A DNA stretch of 64,000 nt. Source: Microbacterium esteraromaticum (GTDB lineage Bacteria > Actinomycetota > Actinomycetes > Actinomycetales > Microbacteriaceae). The notes under the pieces are model-generated. The model had not been told where the DNA came from, did not search any database, and saw nothing but the letters and a program-made list of their open reading frames with translations. Within the stretch, counting starts at the first letter, position 1. Each line of letters begins with the position of its first letter. The translations under genes and the position numbers were made by a program. Location: positions 62,001-126,000 of the forward strand of contig NZ_FUKO01000022.1 of NCBI RefSeq assembly GCF_900163815.1, in the 5' to 3' direction. Below are positions 26,006-34,225 of this stretch, one piece after another.

Positions 26006-26848
26006 GTGTCGCAGCCCCGTGTTTTCCGAGCCGGCGAGTGGAATCGGATCGCCCCTGAGGACGCCGGTTGGTCCTATGTCGGCTTCGAGGTCAGGACCTT
26101 CGACGACGGAGAGTCGCTGACGATCTCCGCTGACGACCATGAGCGCGCGTTCGTGCCGCTCTCCGGGACCGTCACGGCGGTGATCGACGGCAAGGAGACG
26201 GTCTTCGGAGGGCGCAAGACGGTGTTCGACGGCCTCGGGCACACCCTCTACGTTCCCCGTGACACCGAGGTGACGCTCACCGCCACCCCGGGTGCCGAGC
26301 TGGCGATCGCGTCGGCGCCCGCCACGGAGCGCCACGAGGTCCGCCTCGTCACCCCCGACGATCTCGGCGTGGAGTCCCGAGGCGGGGGCAACGCGACCCG
26401 TCAGGTGGCGACGCCGATGCCCCCGGGCTTCCCCGCCGACAGGTTGCTGGTCGTGGAGGTGTGGACGCCTGGCGGGAACTGGTCGAGCTTCCCGCCGCAC
26501 AAGCACGAGGTCGACCGCGACGGCGAGGCGGCTCTCGAGGAGACCTATTACTACCGCCTTCGCGACCCGGAGAACGGCTGGGCGATCCAGCGCGCCTACT
26601 CTCCGGAGCGCGAGTTCGATCTCGTCGAGGTCGTGCGCGACGGTGACATCTGCACTCTCCCGTGGGCGTACCACACGACGGTGGCCGCTCACGGTCACGA
26701 TCTCTACTACCTCAACGTCCTCGCCGGTCCCGCGGCCGTCCGCACGCTGCAGGCTTTCCAGGATCCCTGCCTGGCCGAGCTGCAGGACGCCTGGTCGGAT
26801 GCTCCGACCGACGAGCGCGTGCCCTTCGTTCCGCGCTACCCCGCCTGA
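26006..26848 (+). CDS. iolB: 5-deoxy-glucuronate isomerase (IolB), second copy
   Basis: The protein has 280 residues and is a double-cupin IolB. Metal ligands are in PPHKHEVD, EETYYYRL and a late WAYHTT His. It is shorter than the first copy and differs strongly from it outside the motifs, so it is not a recent duplicate. It starts with GTG at 26006 behind AGAGGAA and lies 26 bases upstream of iolD, matching the usual iolB-iolD order. The upstream 182 bases also carry the divergent dehydrogenase promoter; no GGACCGGTCC copy faces this gene, so its control may differ. Confidence 0.87.
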   Translation: MSQPRVFRAGEWNRIAPEDAGWSYVGFEVRTFDDGESLTISADDHERAFVPLSGTVTAVIDGKETVFGGRKTVFDGLGHTLYVPRDTEVTLTATPGAELAIASAPATERHEVRLVTPDDLGVESRGGGNATRQVATPMPPGFPADRLLVVEVWTPGGNWSSFPPHKHEVDRDGEAALEETYYYRLRDPENGWAIQRAYSPEREFDLVEVVRDGDICTLPWAYHTTVAAHGHDLYYLNVLAGPAAVRTLQAFQDPCLAELQDAWSDAPTDERVPFVPRYPA

Positions 26849-26874
26849 AACCACACAAGAACAGGATCTTTGCG

Positions 26875-28755
26875 ATGTCGCACTCCACTCCCGTCCCCAC
26901 CGTTCGTCTGACCGTCGGACAGGCGGTCGTCCGTTTCCTGCAGGCGCAGTACGTCGAGCGCGACGGCGTCACCGAGAAGTTCTTCGGGGGTGGCTTCGGC
27001 ATCTTCGGTCACGGCAACGTCGCAGGCCTCGGCCAGGCGATGCTGCAGCATCAGGACACGTTCCCCTATTACCAGGGTCGCAACGAGCAGGGCATGGTCC
27101 ACATCGGGATCGGCTACGCCAAGATGCGCAACCGTCTCGGTGCGCTGGCGGTCTCCACCTCCATCGGCCCCGGCGCCACCAACATGGTCACCGGCGCCGG
27201 CACCGCCTCCGTCAACCATCTGCCGGTGCTGCTGTTCCCGTCCGATGTGTTCGCCACGCGTGCCACGGGTGCGGTGCTGCAGCAGCAGGAGATGCCGTAC
27301 TCGATGGATGTCACCGCGAACGATGCGTTCCGTGCCGTGTCGCGCTACTTCGATCGCGTGAACCGCCCCGAGCAGCTCGCCCCGGCCCTGCTCGAGGCGA
27401 TGCGCGTCCTCACCAGTCCCGCCGACACCGGGGCCGTCACGATCTCGCTCCCGCAGGACGTCCAGGCAGAGGCCTTCGACTTCCCCGAGGCTCTGTTCGC
27501 GGACCGCGTCTGGCACGTCGCCCGCAATCGCGCCGATCGTGCGGCGATCGCGCGTGCGGCGCAGATCATCGCCTCCGCGACCAGACCCGTCATCGTCTCC
27601 GGCGGCGGTGTCATCTACTCCGACGCGGTCGATCGGCTCGCCGCCTTCGCCGAGGCCACCGGCATCGGCGTGGGGGTCACCCAGGCCGGCAAGGCCTCGA
27701 TCCCGTACGACCACCCCCTCGCGCTGGGGGCGCTGGGAGCGAGCGGGTCTCGGTTCGCCAACGACATCGCCCGTGCCGCCGACGTCGTGATCGGGATCGG
27801 CACCCGCTACACCGACTTCACCACGGCATCGAACACGCTGTTCGGAAACCCGGACGTGCGGTTCGTGAACATCAACGTCGCAGAGATCGACGCGCTCAAG
27901 GAGTCGGCGACCGCGCTGGTCGGCGACGCCCGCGAGACGCTCGACGACCTGCTCGACGCCCTCGACGGATGGAGCGTCACCGAGGAGGTCCGTGCGGCCA
28001 CCGAGAAGAGCGCCGAGGACTGGCGGGCGGAGGTGGACCGCATCATCGAGCTCGACGGCGGCGACACGCTCTCGCAGGCGCAGATGCTCGGCATCCTCAA
28101 TGCCGCAGCCGGAGACCGCGACGTGGTCGTCAACGCGGCGGGGTCGATGCCCGGCGACCTGCACCGGCTGTGGCGGCCGGGGTCGGTCAAGGGGTACGAC
28201 ATCGAGTACGGCAACTCGTGCATGGGCTACGAGATCCCCGGCGCCATCGGCAACGCTCTGGCCGATCGGAGCCGGCACGTGTTCGGGCTCATCGGAGACG
28301 GCACGTACCTGATGCTCTCGCAGGAGATCCTCACGGCCGTGCAGGAGCATCTGAAGATCACGTTCGTGGTGGTGGACAACTACGGCTACGGCTCGATCGC
28401 CGCGCTCTCCGACACCCTGGGCTCTCAGACCTTCGGCACTCGCTTCCACGAGCGAGGCGCGGGAACGATGCACGACGGGGCTCGTCTGGAGGTCGACTTC
28501 GCCGCGAACGCCGCCAGCTACGGTGCGAAGGTCTGGACCGCCGACAACGCCTCCGCATTCGCCTCCGCCCTCGAGGCGGCGAAGGCCCATGACGGCACGA
28601 GCGTGGTCTACGTGCGGGTGGACTCGCAGGCGCGGTTCGGGGGGTCCGGCGCCTGGTGGGACGTGCCGGTGGCCGAGGTCTCGACCCTGACCTCCTCGCA
28701 GGGTGCGCGCGCGGTCTACGAGGAGAACCGCTCCCGGCAGCGTCTCTACCTCTGA
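26875..28755 (+). CDS. iolD: 3D-(3,5/4)-trihydroxycyclohexane-1,2-dione hydrolase (IolD)
   Basis: IolD is a thiamine-diphosphate enzyme that opens the cyclitol ring to give 5-deoxy-glucuronate. The 626-residue protein has the normal length. The cofactor-activating Glu lies in RNEQGM (Glu71), the central domain starts near IARAAQIIASATRPVIVSGGG, and the TPP-binding GDG is at 474-476 with the downstream VVVDN. The ATG at 26875 is chosen with AGGA upstream; the longer open frame is a shadow of iolB. The gene ends in a 10-base convergent overlap with the IclR gene. It is the only iolD in the window and is diagnostic for inositol catabolism. Confidence 0.92.
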   Translation: MSHSTPVPTVRLTVGQAVVRFLQAQYVERDGVTEKFFGGGFGIFGHGNVAGLGQAMLQHQDTFPYYQGRNEQGMVHIGIGYAKMRNRLGALAVSTSIGPGATNMVTGAGTASVNHLPVLLFPSDVFATRATGAVLQQQEMPYSMDVTANDAFRAVSRYFDRVNRPEQLAPALLEAMRVLTSPADTGAVTISLPQDVQAEAFDFPEALFADRVWHVARNRADRAAIARAAQIIASATRPVIVSGGGVIYSDAVDRLAAFAEATGIGVGVTQAGKASIPYDHPLALGALGASGSRFANDIARAADVVIGIGTRYTDFTTASNTLFGNPDVRFVNINVAEIDALKESATALVGDARETLDDLLDALDGWSVTEEVRAATEKSAEDWRAEVDRIIELDGGDTLSQAQMLGILNAAAGDRDVVVNAAGSMPGDLHRLWRPGSVKGYDIEYGNSCMGYEIPGAIGNALADRSRHVFGLIGDGTYLMLSQEILTAVQEHLKITFVVVDNYGYGSIAALSDTLGSQTFGTRFHERGAGTMHDGARLEVDFAANAASYGAKVWTADNASAFASALEAAKAHDGTSVVYVRVDSQARFGGSGAWWDVPVAEVSTLTSSQGARAVYEENRSRQRLYL

Positions 28756-29471
28756 TCCCCGGCGAGGTCCGCTGCCGCCGCCAGCAGCTCGTCCGCGAGA
28801 CGGTCCCGCTGCCGTGCGAACTCGTCGGCGAGTCCGGCGATCGACAGCGCGCCGAGCACGGATCCGGCTGCGGAGCGCACCGGCGCGCCCAGGGCGCCGA
28901 TGCCCTCGGTGACGTCGCCGTCGGAGATCGCGTAGCCGCGATGACGGGTCTGCGCCACGTCGTCGCGGAGGGCGTGCGCGTCCACGATGGTGGCCGGCGT
29001 GAACCGTCGCAGGTCTGACGAGGCGAGATAGGAATCGACGTCGGCGGCGAAGGCGAGCAGCGTCCGTCCGGCCGCTCCGGCGTGGAGGGGCAGGGTGCGC
29101 CCCGGCTTGAGCAGCAGAACGCCGATCGCCCGCCCCTGCTCCCAGTCGATGCAGACCGCCTCGTCCTTGCGGAGCAGGGAGAGGTACGCCGTCTGTCCGG
29201 TTCGTTCGACGAGGGCGGAGAGGACCGCGGGCGCGCCGCTCCACTCGTGCATCGCCGCCCGGGCGGAGTCGGCGAGGTGCAGCCAGCGCAGACTGAGACG
29301 CGCGGTCGAGTCGGGGAGGGGCTCGGTGAGCCCGATGGCGTGGAGGCCGTCGAGGAGCCGGTACACGCTCGGGCGCGGCACGCCCGTCCGCTCCGCGATG
29401 TCCGCCGGCGAGAGCGGACCCTCCTTGCTGAGGAGATCGATGACCTCGTCGGCGTTCGAGAGGACCTTCAT
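28746..29471 (-). CDS. IclR-family regulator 1
   Basis: The protein has 241 residues. The N-terminal winged helix (SPADIAERTGVPRPSVYRLLDGLHAIGL, about 22-50) is followed by an IclR effector domain (GRTLLAFA, GYAISDGDVTEGIGALGAPV). Its ATG overlaps the stop of the second IclR gene by four bases (ATGA), so the two are co-translated. Effectors of this family are small acids or sugar derivatives. The likely targets are the divergent transketolase operon and perhaps iolB-iolD. Confidence 0.83.
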   Translation of the reverse strand: MKVLSNADEVIDLLSKEGPLSPADIAERTGVPRPSVYRLLDGLHAIGLTEPLPDSTARLSLRWLHLADSARAAMHEWSGAPAVLSALVERTGQTAYLSLLRKDEAVCIDWEQGRAIGVLLLKPGRTLPLHAGAAGRTLLAFAADVDSYLASSDLRRFTPATIVDAHALRDDVAQTRHRGYAISDGDVTEGIGALGAPVRSAAGSVLGALSIAGLADEFARQRDRLADELLAAAADLAGDQR

Positions 29472-30256
29472 GATCCGGCTCCCTCCGCAGGCTCATAGCC
29501 CAGCGCACGGCTGATGTCGAGTGCGGCGGAGACGGTCAGCGCCGCGACGTCGAGGGCGTCGTCCAGGATCCGGTGGCGCAGCCCGCTGACCGAGATCGCT
29601 GCCTCCAGCTCGCCGCGATGGTTGAAGACCGGTGCGCCGATGGCGGCGATGCCGGGGGTGACGTCCTCGTCCGAGACGGAATGACCCGTCTCCCGAGTCG
29701 TGCGGATGAGGCGACGCAGGGTCGACTCGGCCGGCACGTCGTCTCCGGCATCCCGTCGTGCGGCGATCCTGGTGAGCATCGCGTCCTGCTCCCCGCGGGG
29801 GAGGAAGGCGAACAGCGCCAGGGGCGCCGCACCCCGGAAGAGCGGGAGCGAGTCCCCGATGCGCATCGCCAGCGACTGGACCTCGTGCCCCGCGAGACGT
29901 TCGACGCAGACGGCGGCGTCGTCGCGGAGGATGCAGAGGAACGTCGTCGACCCCGTCGCGGCTCGCAGCGACTGCAGGGCCTCCCGGCTCGCGTCGCGAA
30001 CGCTGAGCTGGTCCTCCAGAAGGCTGCCGATCCGCACGAACTTCACACCGAGGCGGAACAGGCCCCGTCGGGATCCCCGATCCACCCAGCCCACCTCCGA
30101 CAGGGCCGCCAGCAGGCGGTAGGTGGAGCTCACCGGTTCGCCGACGGTGGCGGCCAGCGCCGCGACCGAGGCCTCGCCGTCGCGCTCCAGGACGGAGACG
30201 ATCGATCCGCACTTCCCGAGAAGGGCCATTCCCGTGGCGTCTCGTCCTTGCTCCAT
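29468..30256 (-). CDS. IclR-family regulator 2, probably leaderless mRNA
   Basis: The protein is about 262 residues, with a winged helix (VAALAATVGEPVSSTYRLLAALSEVGWV) and an IclR effector domain (GHSVSDEDVTPGIAAIGAPV). The ATG at 30256 is chosen because a good promoter (TTGACA, 18-base spacer, GAGAAT) ends seven bases before it, which implies transcription starting at the start codon. A GTG at 30274 would overlap that -10 box. It is the first gene of a two-regulator operon, divergent from the transketolase operon. Confidence 0.82.
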   Translation of the reverse strand: MEQGRDATGMALLGKCGSIVSVLERDGEASVAALAATVGEPVSSTYRLLAALSEVGWVDRGSRRGLFRLGVKFVRIGSLLEDQLSVRDASREALQSLRAATGSTTFLCILRDDAAVCVERLAGHEVQSLAMRIGDSLPLFRGAAPLALFAFLPRGEQDAMLTRIAARRDAGDDVPAESTLRRLIRTTRETGHSVSDEDVTPGIAAIGAPVFNHRGELEAAISVSGLRHRILDDALDVAALTVSAALDISRALGYEPAEGAGS

Positions 30257-30263
30257 GGTGAAG

Positions 30264-30293
30264 ATTCTCGCCACGTGGACACCGCTATGTCAA
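30264..30293 (-). promoter_or_regulatory. promoter of the IclR pair
   Basis: On the minus strand TTGACA (30293-30288), an 18-base spacer and GAGAAT (30269-30264) lie seven bases before the ATG at 30256. There is no room for a ribosome site, so a leaderless transcript is expected. Confidence 0.55.
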
Positions 30294-30312
30294 TTCAGTT
30301 AATATCGCTAAA

Positions 30313-30341
30313 TAGACAGAGCGTTCATCTGGTGGTAGATT
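30313..30341 (+). promoter_or_regulatory. promoter of the transketolase operon
   Basis: TAGACA (30313-30318), a 17-base spacer and TAGATT (30336-30341) precede the ATG at 30376. The A/T-rich stretch between this and the IclR promoter (30290-30315) is the obvious place for an IclR operator, although no clear palindrome was found. Confidence 0.5.
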
Positions 30342-30375
30342 TGCGAGCACGCATCGTCGAGCAAGGGATACATTC

Positions 30376-31260
30376 ATGTCGGTTGCCGAGAGCCTCGTCG
30401 AGGGGGCCCCACTGGCCGAGCTGTCGCGCCGCGCGCGATGGCACGTCATCAACACGGTCGCGTCGAGCAAGGCGGGTCACATCGGCGGCCCCCTGTCGGC
30501 GATGGACCTTCTCGTCGCGCTGTACTTCCGCCGGCTGCGGATCGATCCCGCAGCGCCGGACGATCCGGATCGCGACCGCTTCATCCTCTCCAAGGGGCAC
30601 TCCGCGATCGGCCTCTACTCCGTGCTCGCGCTGCGGGGCTACTTCCCTGAGACGGAGCTGGCGACGTTCGATCACGGCGATTCCCGTCTGCAGGGTCACC
30701 CCGACATGCTCATCACCCCGGGCGTCGACTCCTCGACCGGCTCCCTCGGCCAGGGGCTCTCGTCCGGTGCGGGCATGGCGCTCGCCGCCAAGCGCCTGGG
30801 CAAGGACTTCCACACGTGGGTCATGGTCGGCGACGGGGAGATCGAGGAGGGGATGGTCTGGGAGACGGTCATCTCGGCTCCCCGTTTCGGGCTCGACAAC
30901 CTCACGCTCATCGTGGATCTCAACGGGCTGCAGCAGTACGGGTGGCCCGCCGCGCCCGGTGACCGGTTCGACCGCAGCGAGCCGATGGGCCACGTCGACC
31001 TGCAGAAGGTGTTCACCGGATTCGGGTGGAACGTCCTCACGATCGACGGGCACGACTTCGATGCGATCCTCACCGCCTACGCCGATGCCGATGCCCGCCG
31101 CGGTGCGACGGGCGTCCCCACGGTGATCATCGCGAAGACGACCAAGGGGGAGGGCGTCTCCTTCACCCGCGGCACCTACAAGTGGCACAACGGGGTGGCC
31201 ACCCCCGAACAGCTCGAGATCGCACGACGCGATCTCGCGACGGCGGAGGGGGAGCGATGA
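30376..31260 (+). CDS. transketolase, N-terminal subunit
   Basis: The protein has 294 residues and carries the TPP pyrophosphate-binding half of a split transketolase: KAGHIGGPLSAMD, SKGHSAIGLYS, STGSLGQGLS, and the GDGEIEEGMVWE motif that binds the cofactor and metal. The catalytic partner is the next gene, with which it overlaps by four bases (ATGA). Split transketolases often serve special ketose-phosphate pathways rather than the pentose phosphate cycle. With the adjoining PfkB kinase it may form a kinase-transketolase branch for a ketose. The substrate cannot be named from sequence. Confidence 0.87.
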   Translation: MSVAESLVEGAPLAELSRRARWHVINTVASSKAGHIGGPLSAMDLLVALYFRRLRIDPAAPDDPDRDRFILSKGHSAIGLYSVLALRGYFPETELATFDHGDSRLQGHPDMLITPGVDSSTGSLGQGLSSGAGMALAAKRLGKDFHTWVMVGDGEIEEGMVWETVISAPRFGLDNLTLIVDLNGLQQYGWPAAPGDRFDRSEPMGHVDLQKVFTGFGWNVLTIDGHDFDAILTAYADADARRGATGVPTVIIAKTTKGEGVSFTRGTYKWHNGVATPEQLEIARRDLATAEGER

Positions 31261-32192
31261 AGGCGCAACGCGTGGTGTGGGGGGAGACCCTCGCGCAGCT
31301 GGCCGCGACCGACGACCGCATCGTCGTGCTCGACGGCGATCTCGCGACGTCCACGCGCTCGGACATCGTCGCCGAGGCGCGACCCGAGGCCTTCATCGAG
31401 GTCGGCATCGCCGAGCAGAACCTCGTCGGGATGGCCTTCGGCATGTCCACCCTCGGCTATCGCCCGTGGCTGTCGACCTTCGGCGTGTTCCTCACCAATC
31501 GCGCGCTTGACCAGCTCCGCATGCTCGTATCGCAGACGAAGGCGCCCGTGCGCATCGCCGCGGCGTACAGCGGCCTGCTCAACGGCTCCAGCGGCAAGAC
31601 GCATCAGGACATCGAGGATCTCGCGATCATGCGCGCGATGCCGAACATGATCGTCATCGCGCCGGCGGACGAGTTCGAGCTCGCGGCGGCCGTGCGCTGG
31701 GCCAGCGGGCATGACGGGCCCGTGTACATGCGGGTCGCTCGGGATGCCGTCGCACCGGTGTTCGACGAGGGGAGGGAGTTCCGCCTGGGCGCACCCACCG
31801 TCGTCCGGGAGGGGGCGGACATCACCCTGATCTCCACGGGGGTGCAGACCTCTCGTGTGCTCGATGCGGCGCAGCTGCTGGCCGCCGATGGCATCGATGC
31901 CCGTGTCATCCACCTCGCGACCCTCAAACCGCTGGACGAGGACGCGCTGTGGGATCTCATCGGTGGGGAGCCTCACGTCGTCACCGTCGAGGAGCACACG
32001 CGCATCGGCGGTCTGGGCGGATTGGTCGCAGAGCTGGTGAGCGAGCGCGGGGCCGTCCGTCTCACGCGCATCGGTCTCGACGACCGCTGGTCCGAGTCGG
32101 CGCCGAACGACTTCCTGCTGGACAGGTACGGTCTCTCGGCCGAGAAGGTCGCTCAGCGCGTCGATGCCTGTCTGCGCGCTCCCATCGGGTGA
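31257..32192 (+). CDS. transketolase, C-terminal subunit
   Basis: The protein has 311 residues and contains the pyrimidine-binding domain with the activating Glu (EVGIAEQNLVGMA, Glu53) and the C-terminal transketolase domain. It completes the enzyme encoded with the upstream gene. ATG at 31257 overlaps the previous stop. 1-deoxyxylulose-5-phosphate synthase is excluded because that enzyme is a single long chain. Confidence 0.87.
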   Translation: MKAQRVVWGETLAQLAATDDRIVVLDGDLATSTRSDIVAEARPEAFIEVGIAEQNLVGMAFGMSTLGYRPWLSTFGVFLTNRALDQLRMLVSQTKAPVRIAAAYSGLLNGSSGKTHQDIEDLAIMRAMPNMIVIAPADEFELAAAVRWASGHDGPVYMRVARDAVAPVFDEGREFRLGAPTVVREGADITLISTGVQTSRVLDAAQLLAADGIDARVIHLATLKPLDEDALWDLIGGEPHVVTVEEHTRIGGLGGLVAELVSERGAVRLTRIGLDDRWSESAPNDFLLDRYGLSAEKVAQRVDACLRAPIG

Positions 32193-32196
32193 CCAC

Positions 32197-33201
32197 GTGA
32201 CGGTCGTGACGCCCGCCGGAGCCGAGCCGGGACGGGCCGATCGGGCGCGGACGCGTGTGGTGACGGTCACCCCTGCTCCGTCCATCGATCGCGTCTACGT
32301 CGTCGACGCCTTGCGCACCGGCTCCGTGAACCGAGCGCACCGCATAGAGGTCGACATCGGCGGCAACGGCGTCAACCTCGCGCGTGATCTCCGCGCGGCC
32401 GGCAACGACGTCGTCGCGGTGGTGCCGTTGGACCTCGAGTCGGTCGTCGATCTCGTGGACGATGCGAGTCTCTTCAGGGTCGTCCCTGTCGCGCACAGGC
32501 CTCGTGTGAACACGGTGATCGTCGGATCCGACGGCGTGACGACCAACGTAAACCAGGCGGCCACTCCCCTCACCGCACCCGAGTGGCGGTCGCTGCGTGC
32601 GGCGGCCGCGCAGGAGGTGCGGCGGCTCCGTCCCGATTGGGTCGTGGTCGGGGGGACTGTCCCCGCAGGGGCCGCGAGCCTCGATCCCGGACCCTGGGCC
32701 GATCTCGCCGGCGCCGGGGGAGGCCGGCTCTGTCTGGACTCCCCCGGGGCCGTGGTCGCGGGCTGGATCGAGCGCGGCGTCGTGCCCGATCTGGTGTCGC
32801 CGAATCTTGCGGAGCTCGAGGACGCGACGGGTCGCAGGATCGGGACCATGGGCGACGTGCTCGACGCCGCCGCGCGGCTGATCGACCGAGGGGTCGGGGC
32901 GGTGCTCGTGAGTCTGGGCGCCCGCGGTGCGGTGCTGGTCGACGGGGACGACATCCGGTGGGCGCGCACCCCTCCGGCACTCGTCGTCAACACGACGGGT
33001 GCCGGAGACGCGGCGCTCGCGGGTCTCGTCTCTCGCTGGAACGGCGACCGCGATGGCGCGGCGGCCGAGCGTGCGCTCACCGACGCTGTGCGCTGGGGAC
33101 GCGCGGCGGTGAGTCGGATGGCGCCCACGATCGCTCCCGACGAGGTCGACTGCGTGCGAGTGGCAATCGACGCGCCTCCGCGGTCCTTGCGAGTGGATTG
33201 A
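32197..33201 (+). CDS. PfkB-family kinase, 1-phosphofructokinase/tagatose-6-phosphate kinase group
   Basis: The protein has about 334 residues. TPAPSIDRVY near the N-terminus, GGNGVNLARDL for the sugar site and NTTGAGDAALAGLVSRW with the catalytic Asp place it in the FruK/LacC-type hexose kinase group, distinct from IolC. It starts at a GTG five bases after the transketolase stop without a clear ribosome site, which fits reinitiation. It is the last gene of the cluster before the tRNA-Leu fragment. It may phosphorylate the ketose used by the transketolase. Confidence 0.78.
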   Translation: MTVVTPAGAEPGRADRARTRVVTVTPAPSIDRVYVVDALRTGSVNRAHRIEVDIGGNGVNLARDLRAAGNDVVAVVPLDLESVVDLVDDASLFRVVPVAHRPRVNTVIVGSDGVTTNVNQAATPLTAPEWRSLRAAAAQEVRRLRPDWVVVGGTVPAGAASLDPGPWADLAGAGGGRLCLDSPGAVVAGWIERGVVPDLVSPNLAELEDATGRRIGTMGDVLDAAARLIDRGVGAVLVSLGARGAVLVDGDDIRWARTPPALVVNTTGAGDAALAGLVSRWNGDRDGAAAERALTDAVRWGRAAVSRMAPTIAPDEVDCVRVAIDAPPRSLRVD

Positions 33202-33525
33202 GCCGAGCATTCTTGACACTAAGAACGATCCCATCGTAACGATAGTCGCCGCACGCGTACCGGTCAGACTGATGGGCCTCGGGAGCAACTGTCCGCTGCG
33301 CGGACTCGTTTTCTAGTACTCGTTTTATAACGGTTGGCGTGTCTTGAGGCTTGCCGAGCGAGCGAGGGTGACGCTGCCAACGCGCGGAGGCCCCATTCAT
33401 GGGGCAAACGATGGGGCACCGAGTACGTGCTCGCACGTATGGGGAGGTACTTGAACGCAGATTCCGCACCGAGAATCGTTGATTTCATGCGGTTTTCTGC
33501 CCCCCTTGCGTGGGTGCTTGTTCAG
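33202..33525. other. gene-poor junction region of the island
   Basis: These 324 bases contain no convincing gene on either strand. They are richer in A/T than the surroundings in the first half (for example GTTTTCTAGTACTCGTTTTA near 33308). Such A/T-rich DNA next to an attachment site is common at the ends of integrated elements. No integrase remnant could be recognised here. Confidence 0.5.
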
Positions 33526-33560
33526 GCGAGGGTAAGAGTTCAAGTCCCCCCTCGCGCACA
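33526..33560 (+). other. tRNA-Leu 3'-end fragment, candidate attachment site
   Basis: The segment ends in TTCAAGTCCCCCCTCGCGCA, which matches the T-loop, the 3' T-stem strand and the 3' acceptor strand (CTCGCGC + ACA) of actinobacterial tRNA-Leu genes. The 5' part of the tRNA is absent: the bases before TTCAAG do not pair as a T-stem, and no anticodon arm precedes them. This is what site-specific integration into a tRNA gene leaves at the distal end of the element. Element DNA would lie to the left and host DNA to the right. Confidence 0.65.
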
Positions 33561-33701
33561 GATTGTCCTGAGTGGCGACATAGTCTTCGAACTGGTCGCG
33601 ACTCGGGAATTTTTTGTTCCTGGGCCAGAAGTTGTCGCGGCCCCGCCGCAGCTTCGCACGATCGATTCGAGTCGCTCACTGGCTCCTCGTAGGCTCAGAT
33701 C

Positions 33702-34172
33702 ATGGAATCTGTTGGGCAGACGACTCGCGCGGGCACCCTGCGCGGCGTCGGTGTTCTCTTGGTCGGTGTGGTGCTCGCGCTGTGGATCGTCTTCGGTCGA
33801 TTTCTCTTCGGCGTGGGCGGTGAACTGGTCGTGCCGTATCTGCTGATCGGCGTGCTCGTCGTCGCGCTGCACATCCCTCTCGGCCGGGCCGTCACCCGCA
33901 TGACGAACCGGGGCTTCACCCTGCGGCCGTCGACACGTGGCTCGCTGATCGCTGCATGGGGATGCGGCATCCTGCTCGGGCTCACCATTCCTGACATCAC
34001 GCCCGACGGACTGCAGACGATCATCAGCGGGACGCAGCAGCCCACCCTCGACGTTGCGATCGGCGTCGCCAACCCGGCTGGGATCATCATGATCGCATTC
34101 ACCTGCATTGCTCTGGTGCTGGCGAGTCAGGATGCGCACGGGCCGCGTCCCACGGAAGACGACGACTACTGA
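33702..34172 (+). CDS. small integral membrane protein of unknown function
   Basis: The protein has 156 residues and four predicted membrane helices (GVGVLLVGVVLALWIVFG, VVPYLLIGVLVVALHIPLG, LIAAWGCGILLGLTIP and GIIMIAFTCIALVLA) and an acidic C-terminal tail. No family could be recognised. It is monocistronic and ends at a terminator-like hairpin. Confidence 0.7.
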   Translation: MESVGQTTRAGTLRGVGVLLVGVVLALWIVFGRFLFGVGGELVVPYLLIGVLVVALHIPLGRAVTRMTNRGFTLRPSTRGSLIAAWGCGILLGLTIPDITPDGLQTIISGTQQPTLDVAIGVANPAGIIMIAFTCIALVLASQDAHGPRPTEDDDY

Positions 34173-34174
34173 CG

Positions 34175-34206
34175 GCTGCGCCGAGCACTCTTCGGCTGCG
34201 CGTTTT
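34175..34206 (+). terminator. terminator after the small membrane protein
   Basis: An imperfect hairpin GCGCCGA...TCGGC-T-GC (34178-34199) is followed by CGCGTTTT. It separates this gene from the convergent glycosyltransferase operon. Confidence 0.5.
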
Positions 34207-34225
34207 CATCCTCGCGCCGTCGGTT

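Noticed and set aside
26836..29508. 890-codon minus-strand open frame
   Set aside because: It runs antisense to iolD and out of frame across the IclR gene, and shows no domain.
30376..32192. 1-deoxyxylulose-5-phosphate synthase
   Set aside because: Synthases of that family are single chains of about 620-650 residues. Here two separate subunits match split transketolases.
30376..33201. Naming the split transketolase as apulose-4-phosphate transketolase (AptAB)
   Set aside because: No apulose kinase or isomerase of the known apiose pathways is recognisable nearby, so the substrate was left open.
33334..33846. Open frame containing the residues VRVQVPPRAQ
   Set aside because: That stretch is the conceptual translation of a tRNA-Leu 3' end and appears in many spurious annotations. 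The segment is treated as an attachment-site fragment.
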